DNA from: Limnohabitans sp. G3-2
Lineage (GTDB): Bacteria > Pseudomonadota > Gammaproteobacteria > Burkholderiales > Burkholderiaceae_C
Assembly: GCF_002778275.1 (NCBI RefSeq)
Contig: NZ_NESG01000002.1
Span: forward strand, 310,001-374,000
Direction of reading: 5' to 3'
DNA length: 64,000 nt
The stretch's first letter is position 1, and each line of letters opens with the position of its first letter. The position numbers were made by a program, and so were the translations under genes. Of this stretch, positions 32,500 through 41,224 are shown one piece after another. The notes below the pieces were generated by a model, which was not told the DNA's origin, made no database searches, and saw only the letters and a list, made by a program, of their open reading frames with translations.

Positions 32500-34080
32500 A
32501 TGAAACACGCTCTGATGTCTCGCCGAGAAGTGCAGCGCCGGGCCCTGGCCCTGGCCTTGATGCCCTGGCTGGGCGCAGGCGCTCAGGCGCAGCCGCTGCA
32601 GGGTGCTGCGCTGGGCCATGGGCCGCGCTGGCAAGTGGACCCTTTCAGTTTGGGCGTGGCCAGTGGCCAGCCGCAGCCCAGCAGCGTGGTGTTGTGGACA
32701 CGTTTGCGCATCCAGGAAGCCGATGCGGCCTTGAGGGCGCAAAGCCTGGACGTGGTGTGCGAGGTGTTTGCCGATGCGGCCTTGCGCCAACCGGTTCGCC
32801 AGTGGCGTGTGCAAACCGATGCCGGCAGAGCGCACAGCGTGCATGTGGTGGCCAGCGGTTTGCAGCCGGGCCGACCTTATTGGTACCGTTTTGTGTGCGG
32901 TCACGCCATGAGCCCGGTGGGCCGCGCGCGCACCAGCCCCGGCTTGGAAGACCCGGTGGACCGTTTGCGCATCGCCTTGGCGTCTTGCCAACATTACGAA
33001 CAAGGCTACTTTGCTGCACACCGCGAGATGGCCCAGCGGGACCTCGACTTGGTGCTGTTTGTGGGCGATTACATCTACGAAAGTTCCAACCCGCAGTACA
33101 TGCTGCGCAAGCATGAAGGCGGCGTGCCCAAGACGCTGAATGAATACCGCGAACGCCACGCGCAATACAAGGCCGATGCCGACTTGCAAGCTTGCCACGC
33201 CGCGCACACTTGGGCCATGACGTGGGACGACCACGAAGTGGTCAACGACTACGCCAACGACCTGGACCGCAGTTTCACCGACCCGCAGACCTTTTTGCGT
33301 CGCCGGGCGGCGGCCTACCAAGCTTATTTTGAGCACATGCCGCTGCGCTTGGGGCCTGACCCGGTCAACGCCAGCCAAATGCGCATCCACGACCGCATGG
33401 CCTGGGGCAAGCTGGCCGACTTGTGGACGCTGGACTGCCGCCAGTACCGTGACCACCAGGCTTGTCTGGACCCGAACCGGGGCGGCGGTCGCGTGGTGGT
33501 GTCTTGTGACGCCTTGACCGATCCCGCGCGCAGCATGTTGGGGATGGCACAAGAGCAGTGGCTTCACGAGGGCCTGAGCCGCAGTCCCCGGCGCTGGAAG
33601 CTGGTGGCCCAATCCACCCAAATGAGTTCCAGTGGTGTCAACACCCCTTTGGGGCGCAGTGCTTTCACCGACGGTTGGGACGGTTACCCGCAAGCGCGCG
33701 CCAGGCTGTTGGGCGCGGTGGCGCAGGCGGGGGTGCACAACGTGGTGATGCTGGGCGGCGATGTGCACATGAACGTGGCGGCCCAGCTGCGCGTGCAAGC
33801 CAACGACGAACGCTCGCCCGTGGTGGCCAGCGAGATCGTGACCACCTCGGTCACCTCACGCGGTCTGGGCGAGAAGCTGCTGACCCAAATCCGAGACAGC
33901 AACCCGGACATTGCCCATGCCCGTTCGGATGAGCGGGGTTACACCTTGCTGGACGTGCGGCCCGAAGGCATCAGCGCCGAGTTCAGAACCACGGCCAATC
34001 CCGCACGCGTGGAGGGGGTGTTCAAGACCCAAGCCCAATTCGCCATTCGCTCGGGCGTGGCGGGGGTGCTGAAAGCCTGA
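32500..34080 (+). CDS. phoD: PhoD family alkaline phosphatase/phosphodiesterase
   Basis: 526 residues. The N-terminus has paired arginines (Ser-Arg-Arg-Glu and Arg-Arg-Ala-Leu) before a hydrophobic stretch ending Ala-Gln-Ala-Gln, consistent with a Tat signal, though the motif is not canonical. An N-terminal PhoD domain (Phe-Ser-Leu-Gly-Val-Ala-Ser-Gly-Gln-Pro) precedes the metallophosphatase domain. This has Ala-Ser-Cys-Gln-His-Tyr-Glu-Gln-Gly-Tyr-Phe, Val-Gly-Asp-Tyr-Ile-Tyr-Glu, Thr-Trp-Asp-Asp-His-Glu-Val and Gly-Gly-Asp-Val-His, the metal ligands of PhoD. Periplasmic hydrolysis of phosphate esters is expected. No Pho box was identified. Confidence 0.93.
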   Translation: MKHALMSRREVQRRALALALMPWLGAGAQAQPLQGAALGHGPRWQVDPFSLGVASGQPQPSSVVLWTRLRIQEADAALRAQSLDVVCEVFADAALRQPVRQWRVQTDAGRAHSVHVVASGLQPGRPYWYRFVCGHAMSPVGRARTSPGLEDPVDRLRIALASCQHYEQGYFAAHREMAQRDLDLVLFVGDYIYESSNPQYMLRKHEGGVPKTLNEYRERHAQYKADADLQACHAAHTWAMTWDDHEVVNDYANDLDRSFTDPQTFLRRRAAAYQAYFEHMPLRLGPDPVNASQMRIHDRMAWGKLADLWTLDCRQYRDHQACLDPNRGGGRVVVSCDALTDPARSMLGMAQEQWLHEGLSRSPRRWKLVAQSTQMSSSGVNTPLGRSAFTDGWDGYPQARARLLGAVAQAGVHNVVMLGGDVHMNVAAQLRVQANDERSPVVASEIVTTSVTSRGLGEKLLTQIRDSNPDIAHARSDERGYTLLDVRPEGISAEFRTTANPARVEGVFKTQAQFAIRSGVAGVLKA

Positions 34081-34197
34081 TGGGCTGTCGCTCAGGCGGC
34101 TGCCGGTGCGCTGTCAGCGGGCCATTACGCTTTGTTTGAGGGCGACTCAGTAATGACCCGATGGTCTTTTTTTAGACTTGCGGGCTAGAATCTGATC

Positions 34198-34821
34198 ATG
34201 AACAACCAAGTACCGACCTTGCCCAAGAAGTCCTTCAAGATCCAGATGTTGGCCGCCCGGGAGACGGCGATCATCCAGTCGGTGAACCGCTTGCTGGCCG
34301 AAAAAGGTTTTGATGCGATGACGGTGGACGAAGTGGCGGCCGAAGTGGGCATTGCCAAGGCCAGCCTGTACAAACACTTCACCAGCAAAGAAGAGCTGGC
34401 TTGTGCGGCCATGGTCACGGCCATGCGCAAGGCGCAAGAGTTCATCCAGTCTTTGCCAGCGGACCAAACGGCCATGGACAAACTCAAGGCGGTGACGCGT
34501 TGGACCATGACACTCAAGCTCCAAGGCTTGATGCCTTCCTTGCCCAGCCAAAACTCCAGTCTGCGCGCCACCTTGATGGGCAGCAAAAACTACATGGATG
34601 GTTTGATGGAAGTCAGCGACGCGCTGGGCGGCTGGATCGAAGAGGCCCAGGCCCAGGGCCACATCAACAAAGCTTTGCCTGCGGTCGCGGTCTTGTACAC
34701 CTTGTTCGCCCGCGCCTGCGACCCGGTGCTGGAGTTCCTCAAAATGGGTGAGCAGCACACCGAAGCGCAAATCCTCGATCTGGTGATGAGCACTTGTTTC
34801 GATGGGCTGAGCGCCCGCTGA
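34198..34821 (+). CDS. TetR/AcrR family transcriptional regulator
   Basis: 207 residues. The N-terminal TetR helix-turn-helix is clear at ~22-68: Ile-Ile-Gln-Ser-Val-Asn-Arg-Leu-Leu-Ala-Glu-Lys-Gly-Phe, Thr-Val-Asp-Glu-Val-Ala, Ala-Ser-Leu-Tyr-Lys-His-Phe. The C-terminal ligand domain is not assignable. A possible -10 TAGAAT lies at 34186-34191, just before the start. The target is not obvious; the neighbours are phoD (same strand, upstream) and a convergent universal stress gene. Confidence 0.92.
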   Translation: MNNQVPTLPKKSFKIQMLAARETAIIQSVNRLLAEKGFDAMTVDEVAAEVGIAKASLYKHFTSKEELACAAMVTAMRKAQEFIQSLPADQTAMDKLKAVTRWTMTLKLQGLMPSLPSQNSSLRATLMGSKNYMDGLMEVSDALGGWIEEAQAQGHINKALPAVAVLYTLFARACDPVLEFLKMGEQHTEAQILDLVMSTCFDGLSAR

Positions 34822-34864
34822 GCCCTTTTTGTCGGAGCGAGCGACAGCTCGCGCCATGACGCTT

Positions 34865-35287
34865 TCAGCGCACCAACAAAACAGGCACTTTGCTGTGCGC
34901 CAGCACTTGGGTGGCGACCGAACCCATGACCAAATTGCCCAAGGTGCCGTGGCCGTGTGAGCCCATGACCAACAAGTCAAACTTGCCGCTGTCGGCCACT
35001 TTGGAAATGGTCTCTCCCGCATGGCCAATTTTGGACACGGTTTTCGCATCGATGCCGTGGCGCAGCAAGAACTTGGTGACGGGTGACAACACTTTTTCGG
35101 CTTCATCGCGCTGGTAAGCCTCAACGACATCCTTGCCCACCACGGAGCGTGCGCGTGGGGGCAGTTGAGGGCTCACGGTCAGCAAGGTGTAGCTGTGGTG
35201 CGGGCCAAAAAGTGTTTCGTGCGTGGTCAGGTAGGCCAGCATTTTTTTGGTGAATTCACTGCCATCGACGGCCAATAAGATTTTCAT
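34865..35287 (-). CDS. universal stress protein (UspA family)
   Basis: 140 residues from the ATG at 35287. The family start Met-Lys-Ile-Leu-Leu-Ala-Val-Asp-Gly-Ser-Glu is present. The ATP-binding loop Val-Met-Gly-Ser-His-Gly-His-Gly-Thr-Leu-Gly-Asn-Leu-Val-Met-Gly-Ser-Val is complete near 108-125. A soluble, probably dimeric cytoplasmic protein linked to stress survival. A purine-rich GGAGTCC lies before the start. Confidence 0.94.
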   Translation of the reverse strand: MKILLAVDGSEFTKKMLAYLTTHETLFGPHHSYTLLTVSPQLPPRARSVVGKDVVEAYQRDEAEKVLSPVTKFLLRHGIDAKTVSKIGHAGETISKVADSGKFDLLVMGSHGHGTLGNLVMGSVATQVLAHSKVPVLLVR

Positions 35288-35421
35288 CACGGACTCCTGT
35301 TGCAACTCCAAACAAGCTTGCACTCTAGGCGGGGCTGGTTGTGCAGGCCTTGACTTAGGTCATGAGAACGCCAGCTTGCCGGGACGCCGGTGTGCATGGG
35401 CGTGCGCGCTGACCTTTGGGG

Positions 35422-36282
35422 TCAAACGGCCCATGTGCACTCGGCTTTGAATTGCGCCTGTTCGTTTTTGCGGGCGTAGCCCAAGGGGTTGGCGACCACA
35501 CGGCAGCCGTGCTGGGTGTAGTCGCTGGCGCAATGCAAATGCCCGTGCAACCACAGCTGCGCTTGGGGCAGGCAATGGTCCAGTGCGTTGCAAAATCCCG
35601 CCGTGCCGGGGACGCGGCCGTAGCGGGGGTCGGCGCTGTGCAAGCTGGGTGCAAAGTGCGTCACCACCACGGTGGGCCCCGCAAAAGGGGTGCTCAGGGC
35701 TTGGCTCAGCCAGTCTTGGCATTGAAGGGCTTGCGCGCGCACGCCTTCGGCCAGCCATGGCTCGCCGTGGCGTGTGGTCAGGGCTTTGCGCAGGTAATAG
35801 TTGGCGGCCCGAAACGCTTTGTCCCGGGCTTTGAGGTGGCGGGTGTAGGGGCTGTTGGGGTGGCTGAAGTGCGCCGGGATTTTCTGGGGCAAGGCCTGAC
35901 CCGCCAGCGGCCCGAGCGCATCAAAGTCGGTCCACAGTGTGGTGCCCACAAAGCGCACGCCGCCCAGTTGCAGCACCTCGCGCTCGAGCCAAGTGATGCC
36001 CAGCCGGGCGCAGGTTTCTTGCAGCCGGGCGTGGGCCTCGTCGAAGTCCAAGCCGTCGTATTCGTGGTTCCCCGGCACAAACAGCACCGGCGTGGGCCAG
36101 CCGTGCTTTGGCGAAAATCGTTGCAGGCCAAAGTCGGCATCGCCTGCGGCGCTGAGGGCAGAGTCGGTTTGGTACGAGCCGATGTCGCCCGCCAACACCA
36201 GCACATCGGCACCGGCTGCGGGGGTGGGCATGAAGCTGGGGTTGGACTCCAGGTGCAGGTCGGACAGCAGTTGGATGTTCAT
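35422..36282 (-). CDS. calcineurin-like metallophosphoesterase
   Basis: 286 residues from the ATG at 36282. Metal-binding motifs are in order: Ser-Asp-Leu-His-Leu-Glu (Asp-x-His) at ~7-12, Ala-Gly-Asp-Ile-Gly at ~31-35, Gly-Asn-His-Glu-Tyr-Asp near 80, Val-Thr-His-Phe-Ala-Pro and Gly-His-Leu-His late in the chain. The substrate is unknown. The start overlaps the LysR stop (ATGA), so the two genes are co-translated. Confidence 0.92.
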   Translation of the reverse strand: MNIQLLSDLHLESNPSFMPTPAAGADVLVLAGDIGSYQTDSALSAAGDADFGLQRFSPKHGWPTPVLFVPGNHEYDGLDFDEAHARLQETCARLGITWLEREVLQLGGVRFVGTTLWTDFDALGPLAGQALPQKIPAHFSHPNSPYTRHLKARDKAFRAANYYLRKALTTRHGEPWLAEGVRAQALQCQDWLSQALSTPFAGPTVVVTHFAPSLHSADPRYGRVPGTAGFCNALDHCLPQAQLWLHGHLHCASDYTQHGCRVVANPLGYARKNEQAQFKAECTWAV

Positions 36283-37256
36283 CCCCATTCCTTCGCCGAA
36301 AACGCGGCTTGCGCCACCTGCAGCAGTTGACCGCGCAGCCATTGGTGCGCGCTGTCGTGTTGTTGTCGGCGGTGCCAAAGTGCCTCCACGTGCACAGGTG
36401 GCACGTTCAGTGGCAATTCCCGCAGCACGAGTTGGTCGCCCATGCCCGTGGTGGGCACAAAGTGGCGCGGCAGCACCGTGAGCAGGTCGGAGTTGACCAC
36501 CACTTGTCCGGCCGTGAAAAATTGATTCACCGTGAGCACGATGCGCCGCTGTCGGCCAATGGTGGCCAAGGCTTCATCGACAAAACCATAGGGACGGCCC
36601 GAAAAGCTCACCAGCAAATGTCGGGCTGCGCAATAGGCGTCGAGCGTTATGGGCTGGTCCGCCATGGGGTGCCCTTGGCGCATCACACAGACGTATTCAC
36701 CCGCGTACAGACGCTGGTGCTCAAAAGACACGGCTTCGCCCGCTTGGACACGCCCGGTCAGATCGGTCAACACGGCGGGGAAGTACCCCAAGGCGATGTC
36801 GGCCACCCCATCCGCGAGAAGGCTGCGCGGGTCGCGTGTGGTCAGGGGCACCACCCGCAGCGATACGCCGGGCGCCTCGGTTTGCAATTGACGCGCCAAT
36901 CCGCCCATGAGCTCAGCGGCCGTGGCATCGGCCATGGCCAAGATGAACGTGTTGTTGGCTTCATGCGGCACAAAGGTGCTGGGCACGATGGCCTCTTGCA
37001 GCTGGCGCAGCGCCTCGCGCACGCTCGGCCAGAGCGCCAGCGCGCGGGGCGTGGGCTCAATGCCGTGGCCATGCCGCCGAACCAGCTCATCGTCCAGCGC
37101 GTCGCGCAGGCGGCGAACGGCGTTGCTCACGGCCGGTTGGGTCAGCGAAAGGTTGTGGGCGGCACGCGTCAGGCTGCGCTCGGCCATGACTTCGTCAAAG
37201 ATCCGAAGCAAGTTGAGGTCGAGTGTGCGAAACGAGGCTGGGATGGAGGAATTCAA
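36279..37256 (-). CDS. LysR family transcriptional regulator
   Basis: 325 residues. The N-terminal winged helix-turn-helix has Asp-Leu-Asn-Leu-Leu-Arg-Ile-Phe-Asp-Glu-Val, then Ser-Leu-Thr-Arg-Ala-Ala and Leu-Thr-Gln-Pro-Ala-Val-Ser-Asn-Ala-Val-Arg-Arg-Leu. The effector domain follows. Ala-Val-Ser-Asn in the recognition helix is typical of the NodD/PcpR-like subgroup. It is divergent from a small membrane-protein gene at 37416, which is a possible target, and heads an operon with the phosphoesterase. Confidence 0.93.
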   Translation of the reverse strand: MNSSIPASFRTLDLNLLRIFDEVMAERSLTRAAHNLSLTQPAVSNAVRRLRDALDDELVRRHGHGIEPTPRALALWPSVREALRQLQEAIVPSTFVPHEANNTFILAMADATAAELMGGLARQLQTEAPGVSLRVVPLTTRDPRSLLADGVADIALGYFPAVLTDLTGRVQAGEAVSFEHQRLYAGEYVCVMRQGHPMADQPITLDAYCAARHLLVSFSGRPYGFVDEALATIGRQRRIVLTVNQFFTAGQVVVNSDLLTVLPRHFVPTTGMGDQLVLRELPLNVPPVHVEALWHRRQQHDSAHQWLRGQLLQVAQAAFSAKEWG

Positions 37257-37415
37257 GCAAGCACCGGTGATGTATCAGCATTATGAATGATTGACATCAT
37301 GAATATAAAGTTGAGTCGCATGGGTGAAAACCCTATGATGTGACCATTGAGTCGGCCATTGAGTTGGTCGTTTTGAACCGACAAAAGCAAAAACATCCAA
37401 TTGAGGGAATTAAAA

Positions 37416-37886
37416 ATGACCACCACCACCCCATCTGTTGTGGGCGCTGTGCCCACTATTCAAGCTGCCAGCGCAGCACCCCGTTCATCCACCAAAACCT
37501 TGGCCGCTGCCATGCTGGCCGCAGGTGTGGCGGCCTTGGTGGTTTTGGCCGACTACCTGATCGACGACTGGGCCGATACGCATGTGTTGGCCGCATGGCT
37601 GGCGTTGTGGCTTGTGGCGGTTGTGGCCATTGGCGCACTGCGTGGCGTGAGCCGCCTTTTGGCGCAAAACCTGATGACAGGCTTGGACGGCTGGTCCGCC
37701 CATGTGGCCCGTCGCCGTGCCGATGAGCGTCTGTGGGCCATGGCCCAAAACGACAGCCGTCTGATGACCGATTTGCAAACCGCGATGGACCGTGCCGAGG
37801 ACAGCCAAGCGCCGGCCACCGATCTGACGACGTACATGACCCGCCGCGCAGCCCGCATGGTCAAAAACCGCCTTTATTACATCTGA
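37416..37886 (+). CDS. membrane protein of unknown function
   Basis: 156 residues from an ATG with a good TGAGGGA site eight bases upstream. Residues ~1-30 are Thr/Ala/Pro-rich, two transmembrane helices follow (~32-50 and ~58-80), and the C-terminal half is a soluble basic helical region with Ala-Arg-Arg-Arg-Ala-Asp-Glu-Arg. Similar short proteins with a hairpin membrane anchor are common in Burkholderiales, but no named family is recognised. Its own terminator follows at 37922, so it is probably monocistronic and perhaps well expressed. Confidence 0.7.
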   Translation: MTTTTPSVVGAVPTIQAASAAPRSSTKTLAAAMLAAGVAALVVLADYLIDDWADTHVLAAWLALWLVAVVAIGALRGVSRLLAQNLMTGLDGWSAHVARRRADERLWAMAQNDSRLMTDLQTAMDRAEDSQAPATDLTTYMTRRAARMVKNRLYYI

Positions 37887-37921
37887 TCTCTGCGCTGTTC
37901 TGGGGTTGCGCCCAGAGCCTC

Positions 37922-37945
37922 AAGGCCTCCTTCGGGAGGCTTTTT
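37922..37945 (+). terminator. rho-independent terminator
   Basis: AAGGCCTCC TTCG GGAGGCTTT forms a 9-bp stem (one G-T pair) with a stable TTCG tetraloop and a T-tract, 36 bases after the upstream membrane-protein gene. Confidence 0.87.
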
Positions 37946-38149
37946 CCGTTTTGAAGTCAGGCGCTGCTGTGCCATCAGGGGGTGTGGGCATGACGCCAAG
38001 CCCATGCCATCCAGACCCATGAGGGCTGCCAGCTCATGGCTGCCGCACCGGTTCTGGGTCAAGCCATGGAGGGATGCGCGCGGCGCCTGAAGGCATTCCC
38101 GTTTTCAAAACTGGGGACACGGACAACACAGTGAAAACCCTTGAACGCC

Positions 38150-38191
38150 TTGACACTGTCGCTGCCCTGTTGAAAAATGAAAGCGCTTTCA
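38150..38191 (+). promoter_or_regulatory. sigma70 promoter overlapped by a LacI-family operator
   Basis: A perfect -35 TTGACA (38150-38155) is followed after 17 bases by AAAAAT (38173-38178) as a weak -10. The 14-bp perfect palindrome TGAAAGCGCTTTCA at 38178-38191 overlaps the -10 and start site, the classic position for repression. The same core occurs at 45994-46005. The likely repressor is the LacI-family protein encoded at 49011-50072. Confidence 0.75.
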
Positions 38192-38204
38192 AAAAGGTGA
38201 TTTC

Positions 38205-39446
38205 ATGAAAAAACCCGCGTTGGTGTTGTTGACCGCTTTGGCTGTGAACGTGGCGATGGCACAAAAGACAACGATCACCGTGGCGGCCTTTCCTGCCGTC
38301 GATGAAATCGTCAAAGCGTCTTTGCAAACCTGGGAAAAGAAAAACCCCCATGTGCAAGTCAAGGTGGTTGGGCGCGAATACGCGGATCACCACACGGCGA
38401 TGACGACAGCGCTGGCCACTTCGACGGGCCTGCCAGATGTCATGACGATTGAATATGGCTATTTGGGACGTTTTGCACAAAGCGGGGGTCTTGAGGATCT
38501 GGACAAGGCCCCATACCAATGGGGTCAACACGCCGCAAAACTGGTGCCTTATGCGGTGGCACAGGGGCGCTCGGCCAGCCATGGACAAGTGGCTGTCCCG
38601 ACAGACATTGGGCCTGGCGCCATGTTTTACAGGCAAGACCTGCTCACCAAAGCCAAAGTCAAAGAGTCGGACCTGACCGCGTCTTGGGAAAGCTTCATCG
38701 AAAGCGGGCTGAAAATCAAAAAAGACAGCGGCGCTTATTTGGTGGCGCATGCCCGCGATGTCAAAGACATCGTGATCAGAACCGGTATCCCTGCGGGACA
38801 CGGTGTCTATTTTGACGATCAAGGCAAGTCGGTCATTGAGACGTCACCCCGGTTCAAACGGGGTTTTGAGATCGCACAAAAAATCAGAGCACAAGGTCTC
38901 GACGCCAAAATCAACGCCTGGTCCAACGAATGGGGTGAGTCGCTCAAACGGGGTACGGTGTCTGTACAGATGATGGGTGCCTGGTTGGGTGGCCATTTGC
39001 AAAATTGGTTGGCGCCCAACACCAGTGGGCTGTGGCGCTCAACCGTCTTGCCAGAACGGGTGGCGACTTCATGGGGGGGCACTTTCTACGCGATCCCCAA
39101 AAAAGCCGTCAACAAAGAGCTGGCTTGGGACCTGATTCAACATTTGGTTTTGGACACCAAACAGCAGCAAATGGCATTTGAAAAATTCAATGCATTTCCA
39201 GCCTTGATCGGGGCGCAAAGCGGTGATTTTTTCAGCCAACCCGTCGCATTCTTGGGTGGGCAAAAGGCAAGAATGGAATGGAAAAACACAGCCTCCCAAA
39301 TCAAGCCCACCATGGTCTTTAAAAACGACAGCGTGGCAGAAGAAATTGTCAATGCTGAATTGGATTTGGTGCTGACCAAGAACAAGCCCATCGAACAAGC
39401 GCTCAAGGATGCTCACCGAATGGTCCAAAGACGAGCGAGTCGTTGA
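38205..39446 (+). CDS. sugar ABC transporter substrate-binding protein
   Basis: 413 residues with a signal peptide (Met-Lys-Lys start, hydrophobic core, cleavage near Ala-Met-Ala-Gln at ~19). The mature protein is a family 1 extracellular solute-binding protein: Val-Ala-Ala-Phe-Pro near residue 28 and the Leu-Pro-Asp-Val-Met-Thr-Ile-Glu-Tyr-Gly segment near residue 77. It should bind oligosaccharides in the periplasm. Given the adjacent GH1, GH81 and GH16 enzymes, beta-1,3-gluco-oligosaccharides are the likely ligand. It overlaps the first permease gene by one base. Confidence 0.92.
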   Translation: MKKPALVLLTALAVNVAMAQKTTITVAAFPAVDEIVKASLQTWEKKNPHVQVKVVGREYADHHTAMTTALATSTGLPDVMTIEYGYLGRFAQSGGLEDLDKAPYQWGQHAAKLVPYAVAQGRSASHGQVAVPTDIGPGAMFYRQDLLTKAKVKESDLTASWESFIESGLKIKKDSGAYLVAHARDVKDIVIRTGIPAGHGVYFDDQGKSVIETSPRFKRGFEIAQKIRAQGLDAKINAWSNEWGESLKRGTVSVQMMGAWLGGHLQNWLAPNTSGLWRSTVLPERVATSWGGTFYAIPKKAVNKELAWDLIQHLVLDTKQQQMAFEKFNAFPALIGAQSGDFFSQPVAFLGGQKARMEWKNTASQIKPTMVFKNDSVAEEIVNAELDLVLTKNKPIEQALKDAHRMVQRRASR

Positions 39447-40369
39447 TGAAACCACTGCTGACACCTGGGGCGGCTCCGTATGTGCTGATCAGCCCTTTTT
39501 TACTGTTGTTCTTGATCTTTGGCTTGTTTCCCATCGTTTTTTCATTTGTGCTGATGTTTCACATGTGGGACCCGGTGCAAGGCCTCGGCTCCATGAAATA
39601 TGTGGGCCTGGAAAACGTGCTGTTTGCCATCGAAGACCCCTTGGTCTGGACGTCTTTGGGCAACACCTTGTGGATGGCCTTGGCATCGGGCATGCCGCAA
39701 CACCTGGTTGCCATTCCTTTGGCTTATCTGATCAATGAAAAACTGGGTCGTTGGCGCAATGCGACCATGGGCGCTTACTTCCTGCCCTACATCACTTCGA
39801 CGGTGGCCATCGCCATCATGTTCAGCACCTTGTTTTCAACCGACTACGGCATGGTCAATGCGGCCTTGGCCGAAATGGCCCAGTGGCCCTGGCTCCATGC
39901 CGTGATGCCCGAGAAGAACATTGATTGGCTGGGCAGCCCGCAGGCCATCAAACCCGTGGTCTCTGCGGTCGTGTTTTGGCGGTACTTGGGCTTCAATGTC
40001 ATTTTGTATGTGGCCGCCATGCAAAGCATTCCACGTGACTTGTACGAGGCAGCCAGGATGGATGGCGCAAAAAGCTGGCAGCAATTTTGGTTCATCACCT
40101 TGCCTCAACTCAAGCCCATGATGTTCTTCGGCATCACATTGACGGTGATCGGTGGCTTGCAACTTTTTGAGGAGCCCTTCATTTTGACGGGGGGCAAAGG
40201 CGGACCGGAATATGCCGGTATGACCACCGCCATGTACATGTACCGCACCGCGTTTGACTTCAATGACTTCGGTTTGGCCAGTGCCATTTCATGGATGCTG
40301 TTCGTCATCATTTTGGTCATGACGTGGGTCACGAACAAAGCATTCAAAAGCAAGGAAGGTCAAGCATGA
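39446..40369 (+). CDS. sugar ABC transporter permease (MalF-like)
   Basis: 307 residues with six predicted membrane helices and the permease EAA loop, seen as Tyr-Glu-Ala-Ala-Arg-Met-Asp-Gly-Ala near residue 210. The ATG overlaps the stop of the binding-protein gene, and its own stop overlaps the next permease start (ATGA). It forms the inner-membrane channel with the following gene. Confidence 0.93.
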   Translation: MKPLLTPGAAPYVLISPFLLLFLIFGLFPIVFSFVLMFHMWDPVQGLGSMKYVGLENVLFAIEDPLVWTSLGNTLWMALASGMPQHLVAIPLAYLINEKLGRWRNATMGAYFLPYITSTVAIAIMFSTLFSTDYGMVNAALAEMAQWPWLHAVMPEKNIDWLGSPQAIKPVVSAVVFWRYLGFNVILYVAAMQSIPRDLYEAARMDGAKSWQQFWFITLPQLKPMMFFGITLTVIGGLQLFEEPFILTGGKGGPEYAGMTTAMYMYRTAFDFNDFGLASAISWMLFVIILVMTWVTNKAFKSKEGQA

Positions 40370-41208
40370 GTCAGGTCATGTCAGAGACCCAACCCACCTT
40401 GGGCGTGATGGGGTGGATCTTCATCGTGCTGGGCGCCTTGCTCATGCTGGGCCCGTTCTATTTCATGTTTGTGTTCGCCACGCAACCCAGGGCTGACATT
40501 TTCAGTGTGCCGCCGCCGCTGTTTTTTGGTGATCACTTCCTGGAAAACATGAAGATCTTGATGGGAAAAATCCCATTTTGGAAAAACCTGGGTTGGTCCT
40601 TGTATGTGGGTTTGATGGGCACGGCACTGACCTTGTTGTTTTGTTCCATGGCGGGGTTTGCCTTTGCGGTCTATGAGTTCCGTTTCAAAAAGCTGTTGTT
40701 TGGTTTGGTCATGGGCACGATGTTGGTGCCGTCCTTCCTGGGGATGATTCCCACCTTCTTGATCATGGACGCGCTCAACTGGATCGATCAACCCAGGGCC
40801 CTTTATTTGCCGGGCGCAGCCCCTGCCATGGGTATCTTTTTAATGCGCCAGTACATCACGTCCGCCATTCCAAAAGAATTGATTGAGGCAGCGCGGATGG
40901 ACAACTGCGGTGAATTCAGGATTTACTGGAGTGTGGTGGTCCCCTTGTTGGGCCCCGCATTTGGCACGCTGGGGCTCATCGCTTTCATCGCCTCGTGGAA
41001 CAACTTCATTGGACCCTTGGTGGTGTTGCGCTCACCCGAGATGTACACATTCCCTTTGGCGCTTCGAAGCGTACAAAGCCCGGTGGACACCGAGTGGGGC
41101 GCTTTGATGGCTGGATCGGCCATTGCCGTGATTCCACTGCTGATCATCTTTATGTTTTCTTCCCGCCGACTGATCGAAGGCCTGACCTCAGGCGCTGTGC
41201 GCGGCTAA
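40366..41208 (+). CDS. sugar ABC transporter permease (MalG-like)
   Basis: 280 residues from the ATG at 40366. Six membrane helices, an EAA motif Ile-Glu-Ala-Ala-Arg-Met-Asp-Asn-Cys-Gly, and a MalG-type Pro-Ser-Phe-Leu-Gly-Met-Ile-Pro-Thr-Phe segment. Translationally coupled to the upstream permease. It is the second half of the carbohydrate channel. Confidence 0.93.
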   Translation: MSQVMSETQPTLGVMGWIFIVLGALLMLGPFYFMFVFATQPRADIFSVPPPLFFGDHFLENMKILMGKIPFWKNLGWSLYVGLMGTALTLLFCSMAGFAFAVYEFRFKKLLFGLVMGTMLVPSFLGMIPTFLIMDALNWIDQPRALYLPGAAPAMGIFLMRQYITSAIPKELIEAARMDNCGEFRIYWSVVVPLLGPAFGTLGLIAFIASWNNFIGPLVVLRSPEMYTFPLALRSVQSPVDTEWGALMAGSAIAVIPLLIIFMFSSRRLIEGLTSGAVRG

Positions 41209-41224
41209 ACCCTTGACGCTAGAC

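Larger units (their letters stand above)
37887..38204 (+). other. intergenic region: terminator, promoter and LacI operator
   Basis: 318 bases without a gene. The left part holds a terminator (37922-37945). The right end holds the promoter and palindromic operator of the glucan transport operon (38150-38191). Nothing recognisable lies between them. Confidence 0.6.

Noticed and set aside
34838-34853. GCGAGC/GCTCGC hairpin between tetR and the universal stress gene as a terminator
   Set aside because: The stem is only six pairs and no T-tract follows on either strand.
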